Of a stretch of DNA of 64,000 bases, positions 9,720-21,778 are shown in pieces; position 1 is the first letter of the stretch, and every line of letters begins with the position of its first letter. Source of the stretch: Mixophyes australis (Eukaryota > Chordata > Amphibia > Anura > Limnodynastidae); NCBI GenBank assembly GCA_036250195.1, contig JAVHZZ010000010.1, forward strand, positions 80,397,257 to 80,461,256, written 5' to 3'. The position numbers were made by a program, and so were the translations under genes. The notes under the pieces were generated by a model. It was not told the DNA's origin and ran no database searches. It worked only from the letters and a program-made list of their open reading frames with translations.

Positions 9720-10150
9720 GGAAAGACAGAGTTGCACAAAATTAAAGACACAAAGTGGGGGTAAGAGATGCACCGACACATATACAAAATTGCAGACAGA
9801 GAGGAAAGCACAACAGGGGAGAAGAAACAGCTGGGGGACACAGAGTTGCACACAAGTAAAGACAGACACAAAGTGGGGAAAGAAAGAGACAGACACACAC
9901 GCAAAAGGGGGGGGCAGAGCCACACATAAAAAATTGCAGACAAGAAAACACAACAGAGGAGAAGAGACAGGGCTGGGGACACAGAGTTACACAAAATTAA
10001 AGACATATACAAAGTAGTGGTAAGAAAGAGACAGACAGACAGACAGAGAAAACAGAGATGCACAGGCACACAAGGGTGGGGGGGGGCAGAGCTACACATA
10101 CAAAATTGCAGACAGAGAAAAACACAAAGGGGGAGAAGAGACAGGGGGTG
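9720..10150 (+). repeat. Diverged minisatellite, unit about 110-140 bp
   Basis: The phrase ACAGAGTTGCACAAAATTAA recurs with changes near 9,726, 9,840 and 9,980, followed each time by GACAGACA/AAAGTGGGG-type purine-rich sequence and by ACAAAATTGCAGACAGAGA (about 9,784, 9,929 and 10,100). The array therefore has three to four irregular copies. The strand is strongly purine-rich, which explains the spurious Cys/Leu/Phe-rich ORFs on the other strand. Confidence 0.75.
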
Positions 10151-10552
10151 CGAGATAGAGATAGGTAGACAGAAACACTGTGTGGAGTGAGGGGGGGTTG
10201 AAGATTGCAGACAGCAGAAAAGCAGGGGAATCTGTGCAGTGTGCAGGCAGCAGGAACCGTGAATCATGTGGACGAGGAACAGAGAGGTCAGGGGGTGAGC
10301 ACAAGAAGAGGCCACACCCCCTCTGTAATAAGAGTGGTCACATGCTTCCTCTATGCAGGAATAGGCAGCATGTGGCCAAATGTACAGAGATACAGAGCTG
10401 CGATCCCACTGGCACCATCAGCAAGCTTGCTTGCATATCATATTTTATATAGTTGAATAGTACAAATTGCGGGCGGTCATGGCGCCCCCTAGACTTTGTG
10501 CCCTGGGCAGTCACACCTGCCGCACCTCCCTCATTATGGCCATGCTGGCCAT

Positions 10553-11633
10553 TCACTGAGGGGTGAGGACTTGGTAAAGGAAATTCATTGGATATATTGA
10601 TCTCCATTAAGGAAGATCTGTGCGCCATTTCAGTCCAAATGGCTAGAGGTACACTTCTGCTAGTATGATGAAGAACTTAATGAGGTCAACCGGTCTTCAG
10701 CCCATGTAGTTAGGTCCCTTATGGTGGTAGTGAGGTCACATGGTGGTGGCTGGGATCCTTTAAAAGGCTTAAAATTTTGTCAGGAAAGCTTTTGGGGCCA
10801 GTGACACATACGGTGCTTTCACTGACTTTCTGTGAACTATCAGTTTATACTACTGCTGTTTCTTTCCCTGTTTAGGTGCGGATCCGTGATTGAGTTTTCC
10901 CTTTTACAGAAGAGGCACAAAAAGCAGGAAAGCTATTGATCATTGGTCGCAGGTCACTGCATCTTTTGAAGTAATGTGACTCTTAGTCCTTTTGTGTAGG
11001 GTATCCCTTAATCTGCTCTGTGCGGTCTTGACATTGTGAAAAAGGGAGTAGTCACGCTGATGCCAAATTTAACATCGGCCAAATCGTAAAGGAGCCCCTT
11101 CCAGCTGTACTGCCTGTACTCTTTGGGAAAGTCACATATCAGTGACGAAATGCGGCAAACAATTATACACACTCGAGACGTGTATTATTCTGAGCCTAAG
11201 ACTGGAATCTAATCCCATGGGCATCACTGCCTCCCTATTCATCAGTTGGATATTACCTGTAGTATACGCTGCTAAACTTACTCAGCTTCATTGTGTGGAA
11301 TTGTGGCTCCAGAAGGATGGCTATTTGAGAAACAATATTCATGAAGGAAGACACCGGTAGCTTCTGTTAAGACACTGGCAGCTTCTGTGTCTGACAAGTT
11401 CAAATAGCTGTGGGTCAATGCCCAGCCTGTAAGCGCAGCACAGTGACTTTGACAAGACTGTCTAGATGTTATATATCCTGTGCCACTAATCTTTCATGAT
11501 CGTTAAGAGCCAGTGTAATGAATCTAGCAGATTTTCTACAGCTTTATGGCAACACAGATGTTTTCACAGACACACGATAACATGGATGATCAAACAAAGT
11601 CTCTCTTTGGAGTGAAACATGTGTAAAATAAAC
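10553..11633. other. No gene recognised; possible second Penelope terminal fragment near the right end
   Basis: Nothing coding is visible. At about 11,590-11,630 the phrase AGTCTCTCTTTGGAGTGAAA, followed by CATGTGTAAAATAAA, resembles the end of a Penelope-like element and could be a short relic. Confidence 0.35.
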
Positions 11634-11651
11634 GTGTGTGTGTGTGTGTGC
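11634..11651 (+). repeat. (TG)n microsatellite
   Basis: A run of nine TG units. Confidence 0.85.
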
Positions 11652-11689
11652 TTCCATTCTGCTGAGCATCTCTGACACTGTCCACTTCA

Positions 11690-13480
11690 GATTCATCCTA
11701 TCTTCCTATTACATGGCCCTCTCTCTTGCCAAACAGACATACTTCAAAACCCTCATCTTCTTCTAGTCCAACAACTCTGGTCGCCTCTTTGCCATCATAA
11801 ACTCCTTTTTTTGCCCCTACCTCCAACTCCCCACACTGCCCACGCCTCCTACTTCAAGGGGAAATGACTCCATCCATCACAACATTTCCCCCTTATGGCT
11901 GCCTCTTCCCCAAAACCCCTATAACACTCTCCACTTTTCTTCCTGTTCCTGACTCTGAGGTTTTCTCACTCATCTCCTCCTCTTGCCCCTGAACCTGTCC
12001 ACTTCACCTCATGACCACCCACCTACTCCAGTCTCGGCCCTGATGCTTGCCGACACCAAGCCCACCACTCAACTTGTTCTTATTTACTGCCATCTTTCAT
12101 TTCGCCTTCAATCATGCGCTCATCATTTATTGTCAAGAAACCATCTATTGATCCTGCCTCTCTTTCCAGCTATCGCCAAATCTTCATACTTCCCTTACTT
12201 TTCAAACTTCTTGAATAGATAGTTTACAACTGTTTAACACACTTTCTCACTACTCACTTTCTCTTTGATCCCTGACAGTCCCTCTTCCACCCTCTCACTC
12301 CACCAAGACTTCCCTCACCAAAGAGAAATTTGATCTGCTCATGACTAAGTCAAAGGGTCACTTCTCCCTGATGATAATCCTTGACTTCGCTGCTGTTTTT
12401 GAGAGAGTAGACTAACATGTCCTCCTTGATACCCTTCACTCCCTTGGTCTATGCAACACCATCCTCCCCTGTCTTGTCTCTTAACTTTACAATTGTTCCT
12501 TCAGAGTCTCTTCCTCTTCCTCTGGTGCTTGCTCTCCTCCTCTTCCTCTATCTGTCGGTGTCCCCCAAGGATCTGTTCTTGTTCTTCTCCATTGCTTTTC
12601 TCTCTTTACTTTGCTTTTCTCACCACTTCTTACCTCTCCTGCTTGTCTGACTGTCTTAGACGGCTGAACATTACCTCAAGCACAACATAACCAAAACTGA
12701 GCATGTCATCTTTTCACCACCCAATGTCAAGCTACCTCCTTCAATGTCTCTCATAATTGATAATGTCACCCTCTCCCCTGTTTTCCATGCATGATGTCTA
12801 GGGGTCATTATTGACTTTGCCTCTGCTTCTCTCCCCACTTCCAGTCGCTCTCATAATCCTGTCGCCTCCACTTTCGCAACATTTCCAAGATTCAACATTT
12901 CCTCTCCCTCAAGGTCACCATGCTCTTATCATCTCCCCCTTGGTTACTCCTCCTTTCTAGTCTGTCCTTTCTGCAGTCCGTCCCTAATGTAATGTCATAA
13001 AAAATGTTCCTCTCATCCATGCTGTGCCTCTCTGCAGTCTCTCCACTGGCTCCACATTCCTTCCAGAATACAATTCAACTACTTATCTTCATCTATAAAG
13101 ACCTCTGCAATGCCCCCCATGCTACATCTCTGATCTTGTCAAGAAATGCTCCCCTACTTACCCACTCCATTCTGTTGACAACCTTCACCTATTACCACCT
13201 CACACTCACATCTGCAGGACTTCTCTTGAGCTGCTCCCCACCAGTGGAACTCCCTACGTGACAAGACTCTTCCCCAATTTCCAATATTTCAAGTACTCCA
13301 TTGAAATTCCCCTATTTATGCTTGCCTATGCCACCCCATCCTAAGTTAACTTCCTGCCAATGATCCATCTGCCCCATCCATATGTTCCCCCCCGCATTAT
13401 TTCTGTTTGACCCCACCCCCCTTCCTCTCATCTCCTGCTCTCACCTATTTGCCTTTATGTAAAGGTTTCCTAATGTTCCG
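11690..13480 (+). pseudogene. L2-like LINE, reverse-transcriptase relic
   Basis: On the plus strand the sequence retains the order of an L2-type reverse transcriptase despite many frameshifts: a segment encoding L-P-L-L-F-K-L-L-E followed by H-F-L-T-T-H-F-L-F-D-P (about 12,180-12,275), a degraded D-F-A-A-V-F-E-R-V-D block (about 12,380-12,415, the usual A-A-F-D-T-V-D motif), V-G-V-P-Q-G-S-V-L (about 12,555-12,582), and a C-terminal segment with W-L-H-I-P and Y-K-D-L-C-N. The pyrimidine-rich composition of the coding strand matches the better 3' copy at 31,547. No frame is open for long and it is inactive. The 5' limit is approximate. Confidence 0.65.
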
Positions 13481-13745
13481 CTCTGTGTTTACTAATGTAA
13501 ATATTTTTTTCTCATGGCTGTACTGATGCAATTGTTTGTACTATTGCACCTATATGTATTTGTATGATGCAACTTGTACGCTTTTGTTTTCTGTATTGCT
13601 GACTAGTATTTAGTACATGTGTTTATTAGATGACTAATATCATACATAAAGTTTAATCTTTGCAGCAGGAGACCCTGTACTCACTTTGCACACTAATATT
13701 TCCTGCTATAAACTTGAATTCATTTGTATTTGTGATATTTATTTT

Positions 13746-13748
<3 letters not shown>

Positions 13749-13779
<31 letters not shown>
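13749..13779. repeat. (TA)n microsatellite
   Basis: A simple run of TA units. Confidence 0.9.
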
Positions 13780-13782
<3 letters not shown>

Positions 13783-14008
13783 TTTCCTCTTCACCTGCAA
13801 TTTGTGCATTGTTTCTTTTCTGATATGGAGTAGACACTGTCAGTAACTTGTTTACTGTCTGAAATGTATTCATATGTAATAAAGACTAATTAACCCTACA
13901 TTCGAAAAACATTTTGTATTTTAATGAAATGTTTTAAGTATTGTATATAGGTGTTCTTATCTTTGGATTGTCTTGCAGTGTATTGATATGGTTTGCCTCC
14001 ACAACAGT

Positions 14009-14170
14009 ATCATTATTATTATCCTTTATTTATAAAGCATCACTTATTACTCAAAGCTGTACATTGAGGGGATCATGCTACAAATTAATGACATGAAACA
14101 GAGGGTAAAGATGGACCTGCCTAAATGAGCTCACAATCTAAGAAGTGTTGAGAAAAATTGAAACATAAGG
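14009..14170 (-). mobile_element. SINE/LINE 3'-tail fragment, minus orientation
   Basis: ATTATTATTATCCTTTATTTATAAAG followed by GAGCTCACAATCTAAG is the reversed form of the common tail in which a ...TATAAATAAA end precedes an (AAT)n run. Related tails are at 17,799, 28,829, 32,290 and 43,130. Only the 3' part is present. Confidence 0.6.
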
Positions 14171-14225
14171 GTGTGGAATAACAATTGTAGTTGTTGGTGG
14201 GTTAAGCGTGCCTGGCTACTCTAAG

Positions 14226-14287
14226 CAGGGCCACCTTAACAACTTTATGGGCCCCCGGGCAATGCAGTGTACCGGGCCCCTAAAAAA

Positions 14288-14353
<66 letters not shown>

Positions 14354-14426
14354 TGTGTGTGTGTGTGTAAAAAAAATATATATGTATGTAAAAAAAAACG
14401 TGATTATATATATAATCACTTTTTTT

Positions 14427-14475
<49 letters not shown>

Positions 14476-14780
14476 GCCCCCTTAACTTACCTTAAGACCT
14501 TAAGTCCGATCCTCTTCTTTTTTCCGCGCCGCTGAGTCTCTTCTGACCTCTTCCGTGCTGTGGTTGCAGTGAATGCTGGGCGTGACATCACGCCCAGCAT
14601 TCACTGCGAGCACAGCACGGAAGAGGGGACCAGGGAGGGAGCCGGATCACCGCTGATGTGACCGCAAGGTAAGTATTTAAAAAAAAATATTTTATTTTTT
14701 TTTAGGATTCGGACGGGCCCCCCTTGCCTGCAGGGCCCCCGGGCACCTGCCCATCGTGCCCAATGGAAGAGACGGCCCTG
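14226..14780. mobile_element. Non-autonomous hAT element, 555 bp, exact 8-bp target duplication
   Basis: The ends are CAGGGCCACCTTAACAAC at the left and GGAAGAGACGGCCCTG at the right, so CAGGGCC forms the terminal repeat. ACTCTAAG flanks both sides exactly (14,218-14,225 and 14,781-14,788). Inside are long (TA)n runs and an imperfect palindrome centred near 14,590 (arms CTTCCGTGCTGTGGTTGCAG and the complementary CTGCGAGCACAGCACGGAAG). There is no transposase. The ORFs reading Tyr-Ile repeats are (TA)n artefacts. Confidence 0.92.
14291..14472. repeat. (TA)n microsatellites inside the hAT element
   Basis: Two TA runs (about 14,291-14,348 and 14,431-14,472) flank a short (TG)n and an AAAAAA-rich palindromic segment. 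Confidence 0.85.
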
Positions 14781-14788
14781 ACTCTAAG

Positions 14789-16226
14789 TCAGATGCATTA
14801 TCAGCCACCAATATTAAAGCTGCCAGTGGCAACTGGCAATTCTATTTAGCTTCCTGTGGTGATGGTTGGAGGGTTGGGATATGAAACATGAACTAGTTAT
14901 CATAGACATCTTAAGAAAGTCTTCTGCCGGCAACCATGACTGTTCATCACAATTTATCTCAACTCCATCTCCTTCATCTATCAAATTAGTGTTTTATATT
15001 ACACAGATGCAGAGGTGATTGTGCCCAATTAAGGAATATTGATATTTTTGAAAAATGTATTTGAAATAAAATCTCAATTAAAATGATCACCTATATACAC
15101 TGGAATAATAGTAAAATATGTTTGTTTTGGTTTGTAAAGTGATTGCATCATTTTCTTGTGGTGTCCAAAAATCATATATTTTTGTATCCGATGATGAGCT
15201 ATAAAGAGACCTCCTCTATGACTTAAACTATTATTTCACAGAATAATATAGTATAAATGGTAATTGAGCACTTTCAAGGAAGACCACTGAAATCAGAAAG
15301 AGGAAACACGCAAGACCACATGACTCTTTTTTCTCAGTGCTGACTTATCCTCAGGCCATTGTGGTTGGATGGAAATACGCCAATTTCCAGTGGAAATTCT
15401 ATGGATGGACCTTGTTATTTGTTTAGAGACAATAGAGGCAGAACAGGGCAAATAAATGTAATGAAGCAGGTGCTCCGAGAAGTACTGAATAAATCTACTA
15501 GTCTGACATTTTCCATGTAATATGCCCGCCCAAAAGAAGATCTATTACTACTATAAACAAAAAACATATTATTTGAACCTTATTGTTCCATAGTACACAT
15601 ATGGCTTTTATTCAATGCCGTTTCTGTGGCTCTACATACATTCTTCCTAATGTTACAACAGAGACTATACAATAAATGTGTTTAGTAGATTTTGGATTGA
15701 TTAAAATAAATATAACACAAATAAATGAAGAATTAACAAAATAACGTATTGTACACCAAAAAACAATAATACAGACAACTTAGACACATAATAGTTGATA
15801 TAATTACTGTAATCAAATGAAATATTATTCACCATTCACTGTATGAAGGATATATCAGGAATGGTCTATGTTATTGTAGTCTAATATTGATTATTTCATA
15901 TGTTTAATGTTAGTGTTTGTGTACTGATGTAATACTGTGTGCTTAAATGGGCATTGGTGCAGTCTATAGAAATAACTGTTTTGATGCTTTTTTTGTGTCA
16001 TATTTGCCGCAAAAGAGTTTAGTTGTGATGTTTAAATTAACAAAAAAGGCCGTTAATTGGGCAAATGTAGGCAACTCCTTCATTTGCAGGGGGTGCAGAG
16101 CTTTTCCAGGGTTCACATTGAAGACAAATGTAGCTTAAACAAGCACCACAGGTGTAACTAATTTAGCATATGTTGTGCATTTGGTACAGTGCAAAGGTAC
16201 AAAATTAAAATTACATTGTACATTGA
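14789..16226. other. AT-rich intergenic sequence, no gene recognised
   Basis: No ORF with recognisable content and no clear repeat boundary was seen. Confidence 0.5.
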
Positions 16227-16537
16227 GGGCCTGAGTCATTAAGGCAAAAAATGAGTAAATGTTCTCTGGGACAAACCATGTTACAATGCAAGGGATGCCA
16301 ATTAGTTTATTATTTTGCACATAAGTTAAATACTGGCTGTTTATTCATCTAGCACACAAATACTTGATAGCTTTATTATAACAATAAAATTTAAAGTTGA
16401 TCTAGGACATGCCCTACCCCAACTATAAATCTGTCCCCACATTTTAAATTTACCCCCCCCTCCAATGCAACATGGTTTTGCCCAGGTGCAAATGTTACTC
16501 CTTTTTTATGCTTTGCTCTCCTTAATGACTCAGGCCC
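16227..16537 (+). mobile_element. MITE with GGGCCTGAGTCATTAAGG terminal inverted repeats
   Basis: The left end GGGCCTGAGTCATTAAGG is the complement of the right end CCTTAATGACTCAGGCCC. TGA flanks both sides (16,224-16,226 and 16,538-16,540). A second full copy in opposite orientation at 41,796 is flanked by TTA, and two partial copies lie at 18,341 and 35,825. A 3-bp duplication and GGG-starting ends fit a Harbinger-type non-autonomous family. Confidence 0.85.
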
Positions 16538-16591
16538 TGAAACAATAAAAAAGTTTAACAAGCAGTTCAGCTCCAGTATAATGGATATATA

Positions 16592-16886
16592 TCATCCTCA
16601 TGACCTATATAGCGTCACTAATTTTGCAGCGTTGTACAGAGAACTCACATCAGTGCCTGCCCCATTGGAGCTTACAGTCTAAATGCCCTAACATGCACAA
16701 AGACTAGGATCAGTTTGATAGTTGCCAATTAGCCTACTAGTATGTTCTTGGAGTGTGGAAGAAAACCCCCGCAAACACAGGGAGAACATACAAACTCCAC
16801 ACAGATAAGACCATGGTTGTTAATCGAACTCATGACCCCAGTGCTGTAATGCAGAAGTGCTAATCACTAAGCCACCATGCTGCCCG
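16592..16886 (-). mobile_element. tRNA-derived SINE, minus orientation
   Basis: Read on the minus strand it starts GGGCAGCATGGTGGCTTAGT, passes a tRNA-like B box (GAGTTCGATT), then the TATGTTCTCCCTGTGTTTGC core, and ends in the tail with GCGCTATATAGG. It is the same family as the copies at 39,526 and 42,880. Confidence 0.8.
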
Positions 16887-17539
16887 GATATGTACTGAAA
16901 GTTTAGATCATACATAAATCGTACACATGTAGTGCACAGGTGGTGCTTGTAATACCATCTCAGACAGGCTAATCAAGCTAATTAATATACAATGTAGACC
17001 TGGCTGTTTCAAGTACATAAAATGAGAGCAACACATACACACTTGTGCCCATTGTTAATGAACCCAATGTACTGTACTTTTTTATGAGCTGTTCAGCATT
17101 TGTGGTATTTTTCTGAATAGTAGCAACATTATTATATTAGCACAACTTTAATTTTTTCTTTTTATATATATATATAATATCTGTATTACACATTTACATC
17201 ATGTATATTTTAGTAAGCATTGTGTGGACCTTAGCATTGAAAACAAATGTACTAGGACCAATGTCCCATAATGCACTGCTGTGAAGTTAATAATTAGTAA
17301 ATACTTATATTCCCATTGATACAATTGGAAATATTACATCTTATAAAAATCTTTGGATTTACCTATTACATCTATGCTGATGCCACAAGACTCTATTTGT
17401 CAGTAGCAAAATTTAAATCTGAAGTTCAAGAAATAATTGCCAAGTGCCTATCACACCTACAGCTTAACACAATCAAAGTATATTTTCTAACTCCGATCCC
17501 AAGGTTCCATTAACAGTTACAGTCAACACTTCCTCCATT

Positions 17540-18260
17540 AACACAGAAGTGGAAGTTGCTCAGTCAATTTATAGGCTTATAGCAGGTGCTTGAAAGGGTG
17601 GGGTTATCCTAAAAAGAACAAACACAGAGAAAAATCCCCCAGCACACTGCTACAGCCAGCAAAGGAGCTGCCATTTCTACTTGTACATAAAAATGCAAAA
17701 GTCTAAGTTGCATACATTTGCTAATGTATATTTAAGCCACCCGCCACTCCACGTTGCTTTTACTAATAGGGAGGTCCTTACTCTAAACAGTGAGAGTCAT
17801 CATCATCATAATCATCAACATTTATTTATATAGCGCCAGCAAATTCCGTAGCGCTTTACATTTGTGAACAAACATTAATAAAACAATACTGGGTAATACA
17901 TACAGACAGAGAGGTAAGAGAAGCCTGCTCGCAAGCTTACAATCTATGGGAGAGAGTCCCATATATTTCGGCCATACATATACGTGTTTTTAAATTGAGA
18001 GCTAACTTTACAAGAGGTACCCCAGAAGCCTCCAAATAGCAATACAGCGCAAGCACTTCCTCTCAGCTACCTGCACCAACATGCCTCTCACCCTTTCAAG
18101 CACCTGCTATGAGCCTATAAATTGATTGAGCAACCTCCACTTCTGTGTTTGTCCGAGAGGCATGTTGGCGTCAGTAGCTGAGAGGGAGTGCTATGTACAA
18201 GTAGAAATGGCAGCTCCTTTGCTGGCTATAGCAGTGTGCTGGGGGATTTTTCTCTGTGTT
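17540..18260. mobile_element. Composite fold-back-like element with 12-bp target duplication
   Basis: ACTTCCTCCATT occurs directly outside both ends (17,528-17,539 and 18,261-18,272). The termini are AACACAGAAG at the left and the complement of AACACAGAGA at the right. Two blocks of about 60-68 bp are each present once per side in inverted orientation: block A at 17,541-17,600 and 18,089-18,148, block B at 17,621-17,688 and 18,193-18,260. Their order is not that of a simple palindrome (A-B at the left, A'-B' at the right). A third inverted pair (CTCTCAGCTAC...CATGCCTCTC) flanks A' at the right. A SINE tail lies inside. The superfamily is not identified. Confidence 0.7.
17799..17955 (-). mobile_element. 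SINE/LINE 3'-tail fragment nested in the fold-back element
   Basis: CATCATCATCATAATCATCA followed by TTTATTTATATAGCGCCAGC and ending near CTTACAATCTATGGGAGAGA is the reversed L2/SINE-type tail. It interrupts the composite element between its two sides. Confidence 0.65.
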
Positions 18261-18340
18261 ACTTCCTCCATTAAGTCAGTTTCCCAGACTTGTCTTGATG
18301 TCACTTACAGGCTTACTTCAACTCTAAATCTGCCAATCGC

Positions 18341-18442
18341 ATTTTAAATTTACATCCTCCTCCAATGCAGCATGGTTTTGCCAAAGTGAAAAGTTATTCC
18401 TTTATTTATTTTTTTCATTTACATTCCTTAATGAATAAGGCC
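18341..18442 (+). mobile_element. Partial copy of the GGGCCTGAGTCATTAAGG MITE family
   Basis: ATTTTAAATTTACATCCTCC, GCAGCATGGTTTTGCC and CCTTAATGAATAAGGCCC follow in the same order as in the right half of the element at 16,227. Confidence 0.7.
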
Positions 18443-21400
18443 CATTTTCTTTAAAAAATACACGATTTTTTCACACTGATGACATTTCATTAAGATTATA
18501 TTTGTGATCGCCACTGTGTTGTCACTTGGACTGGCTTTTATTTCCTTACTTAGTTTTTGAGAGAGACGGGTGGGGACTGTCCGGACATAATGTAGGACTC
18601 AAAGGGAGTGTCTTCATCCACTCATCCCAGTATCACATCACGGTCAACATTTCATGTCACTTTGTTTTTTTGAACACTGCAAAAGGAGAACTTGTATTTC
18701 CTGCTCTTTTCTCACAATGCTAAGGTTCCTTCTGTGAAACCGCAATGACATCACCTGAGCCAGGTGCAGTATGATGATTCCATGATAACTTTGTTTTAAA
18801 TGCATGGAAAACAAATGAGCATTTTATGTAGTGTAGACATGTTGCACCATGTTTTGCACTATTAATATCTGGGGTTACCCAATCAATCATGCAAATTGTG
18901 ACACTTAATACACATGCTGCCTGTCTTCCTTGCATTTACTGTAGCTGCATTTACTGCATGCCCTGCAGTGTGATTACTTATTTTGCTATGGAGGTATGTA
19001 ACATGCTAGTCAGCTAATTTCTGTAGAAACAATGTAATGTGACCAGAAATATTGCTGGTGGGATTACCCTAGTAGTAATATTACATGTTAGGATGAAATT
19101 AATGTACAGGCAAATCCTCTGAATGTTTATTATTTTCTATTTTCACCGCTGGCTTTTTGGGCTTTTTTTGCATATTGCAAATTTTCACCTATAAGTTGTG
19201 GGAAAAAGCAAAATTTAGTAAAAATGTATTGAAGTCAATGACACTTTGCAATTTGCTGGTGAGAAAATGCAACTTTAAAAAATCTGTATATTGCAAAATT
19301 CAGATCGTAACAGATAAAAATATGTAGTAGATTCAAATCTCTAATATAGTTATTTTTAAAATGTTAATCTTAGTTGTGATCAAAGCCTATACAACTTTTA
19401 TAATTTTGTTTTTTCGAAAACAAGATTTCATCAGGGCAATGTATAGTAATATAGTAGTGTACCAGTAATGCTCACATACAACCACATATTCCTGTTGTGT
19501 CCCACATGTTTTGCAATTGCAATAGCCTGGCATGAATTCATTATTTGGTGCTATGTTATATTAATATTTGTTATTTAATTCAGGCCTTGTTAAAGCACAA
19601 CATATAAGTAGTTTTTTTTACATACTCTTGTAGTAGTTTCCAAACAAGTACTCAGGTACCCAGAGCCCATGTATTTCTGGTTTTCTGGAATTTTGATCTG
19701 CCAACAGTTAATGCATGAACAGCAGATGCATAGGGATCAAAGATTCATGTGCCTGCTGTATTAACAGAGCTCTTTTCTTGCGTAGTGTTCCATTTAAAAC
19801 GTGGCATGAGAACATTTTCTGTTACCACTCATCTGACAGCCTTCAAATGAGTCACTTACTGATCAGTTAATATTCTTGTCCCCCTGCTAGGACTTCTGGA
19901 AAAGCATGCCCAGTTGAGAGGTAGATTTTTGAGGAAAAGTTTGAGAAACACTGTACTGTTGAATCACAAAATATAAATTAATTTCAAATGGTACAATTGG
20001 GGGAGCAGGGAAATTTATGATGGGTAGAGATGCTTAAACCGGCTGCATGTCGATCCTTGAACAGTTCATAAAAAAGGTATTCTAAAGCTCACAGTAATAT
20101 CTCAAATATTAGGTTAATTAAAAAATTCTAGCTAAATACTAGAAAGTTGAACGGACTTGATCATGTTCAAGCCTGTTAGACCGTGTGCGAGCCGATTCGC
20201 ACACAATTGCACATGGAACATATTTGAGCTAAATTTCATACATTTTGAACATTTATCATTGTGAACAGTGAGCCTAGAAATGTTGAAATACTTTTTTATT
20301 AATTGCAAATTATTTAAGTAGTGTTTCAAAAAATAAAAGCTCTAATTTTAACACGAACCTAGAACATTAAGGTAAACCTCAAACGTAAACATTTAATGCA
20401 AACTGCAAACGTCAGCTGCAAGTGGAGAACGCAAGCTGCAAATTCTGAACTAGAAAGGGTCTTTTTTGCTATTGCAAAAGGCAAACATTTTCTCACCTAT
20501 AGAACCAGTGACAGCAGCATCTCTAATGATGGGCAAGAGCTCGTTCATATTGGGCATCCATATATTTTTTTCTATGCCTTCAGCTGAACTGTTAATATAA
20601 TATAACCCCTTTACAGCCCCAATCAGTTTGATACCCAAGGTCACATTTAAGATGTTTCATTGTATTGATTTGGCACACATTCTTAGTTAGGCAACTCAGC
20701 TGTAGGGCTGATAGTTAACCACAAATCTCACACGTAATTCCTTATTAAAAATCTTTGACAAATAAGCGGACAAATTGCCTGTGTGGTAAATGATCTAGTA
20801 AACAATCCCTGTTTGTCAACTTTAATATTTGACATCCAGGGTGCAGAATTTAATTTAAGATTTGCAAACAGTTTTACATTAAAACTAATTCTGATTTAAG
20901 ACTGACTCTAGACAAGGTGAAAAGATCCCTCAAGTTTGCTCTGTAAAAATTTACATGACAGAAAGTGCTGTTTGCTCATTTAAATATTATTTAGTTACTG
21001 GGTTATGTGCAAAATATGACCTAAATGTGTATAAAGCCAACATGTTTGCGAGCATAGACACCATCTTGGTTCCTGCTTCAAAAACAGAGGGAATGACGCA
21101 ACAAATATGCGCTTCCTAGTTTAGCGTTCTGTTGCTATTAAGCTCACAATTATAACCTACCTTCATTTTCATTGCTTGCATTTTTTTTAAAATGTATTTC
21201 TTTTCAAGTATAGTTTATTTTAATTTATGAAAGGAAAATGTGTTTGCTTTTTGCTTTATTGGTTGAGTGTTAATGCATTTTCTTATACTATACTTTCTAT
21301 AAATGTAATGATGGGATCTGCTATTGATAATAGATTTGATGCTTGTATGCCACAATGAATATTTTGCATTGCAGTTGACAACAGAAATGGCAACATATAG

Positions 21401-21735
21401 AAGGACAGAATTGGAATAGAATATTGTTTTTAACCATGGCTATTAGAAATTGCATGTCTTATTTTTTAACAGTAAAAAAAAATATTTTTTACTTTAAAAA
21501 AAAAACTCTACTGTTCCCATTAATTCATTGTTACTAGAAGGTGTTGTGTATGCTACTACCCTTTCTACACTGACCTTTTCTTGCTTTACAATAGATCATT
21601 TCTAATACTCTAGATCGTTTCTGGGAGGAAGAAAAAAAAAAGTGTGTACAAGGTGAATGCTGTGTGTGACTAGCCATTAAAGAGGTGTTGAGTACACAAG
21701 CTCACACATGCTTATTCCAAAGCAAAACAAATGCA
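18443..21735. other. AT-rich intergenic sequence, no gene recognised
   Basis: About 3.3 kb without convincing ORFs. Short palindromic phrases occur but no element boundary could be assigned. Confidence 0.45.
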
Positions 21736-21778
21736 ATGGACCCGCAAGAGTCGCAGATTGACAGTGAAAACAGCAAAG
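21736..21778 (+). CDS. Candidate 5' coding exon, unidentified (low confidence)
   Basis: An ATG in good context (G at -3, G at +4) opens a frame encoding MDPQESQIDSENSK, followed directly by AAAG|GTAATA, a plausible splice donor. The acidic, polar sequence and the donor resemble a small first coding exon. An alternative ATG five bases upstream in another frame also reads through. No continuing exon could be identified downstream, where the hAT insertion lies. It may well be chance. Confidence 0.2.

Larger units (their letters stand above)
8343..10544. mobile_element. Non-autonomous hAT element, 2.2 kb, with exact 8-bp target duplication
   Basis: The left end CAGAGCCGTAACTAGAAAT and the complement of the right end CATGGCCATAATGAGG form an imperfect hAT-type terminal repeat. 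CTGGCCAT lies immediately outside both ends (8,335-8,342 and 10,545-10,552), an exact 8-bp duplication as hAT insertion makes. Just inside both ends is the phrase GCCCTGGGC. The interior contains a GAAA microsatellite and a diverged minisatellite but no transposase. Many antisense ORFs over 9.5-10.3 kb are low-complexity artefacts. Confidence 0.85.

Noticed and set aside
9328..10315. Minus-strand ORFs rich in Cys, Leu, Phe and Ser
   Set aside because: They are translations of the purine-rich minisatellite read from the pyrimidine strand and have no motif beyond composition.
14208..14495. ORFs with long Tyr-Ile repeats
   Set aside because: They are translations of (TA)n inside a non-autonomous hAT element.
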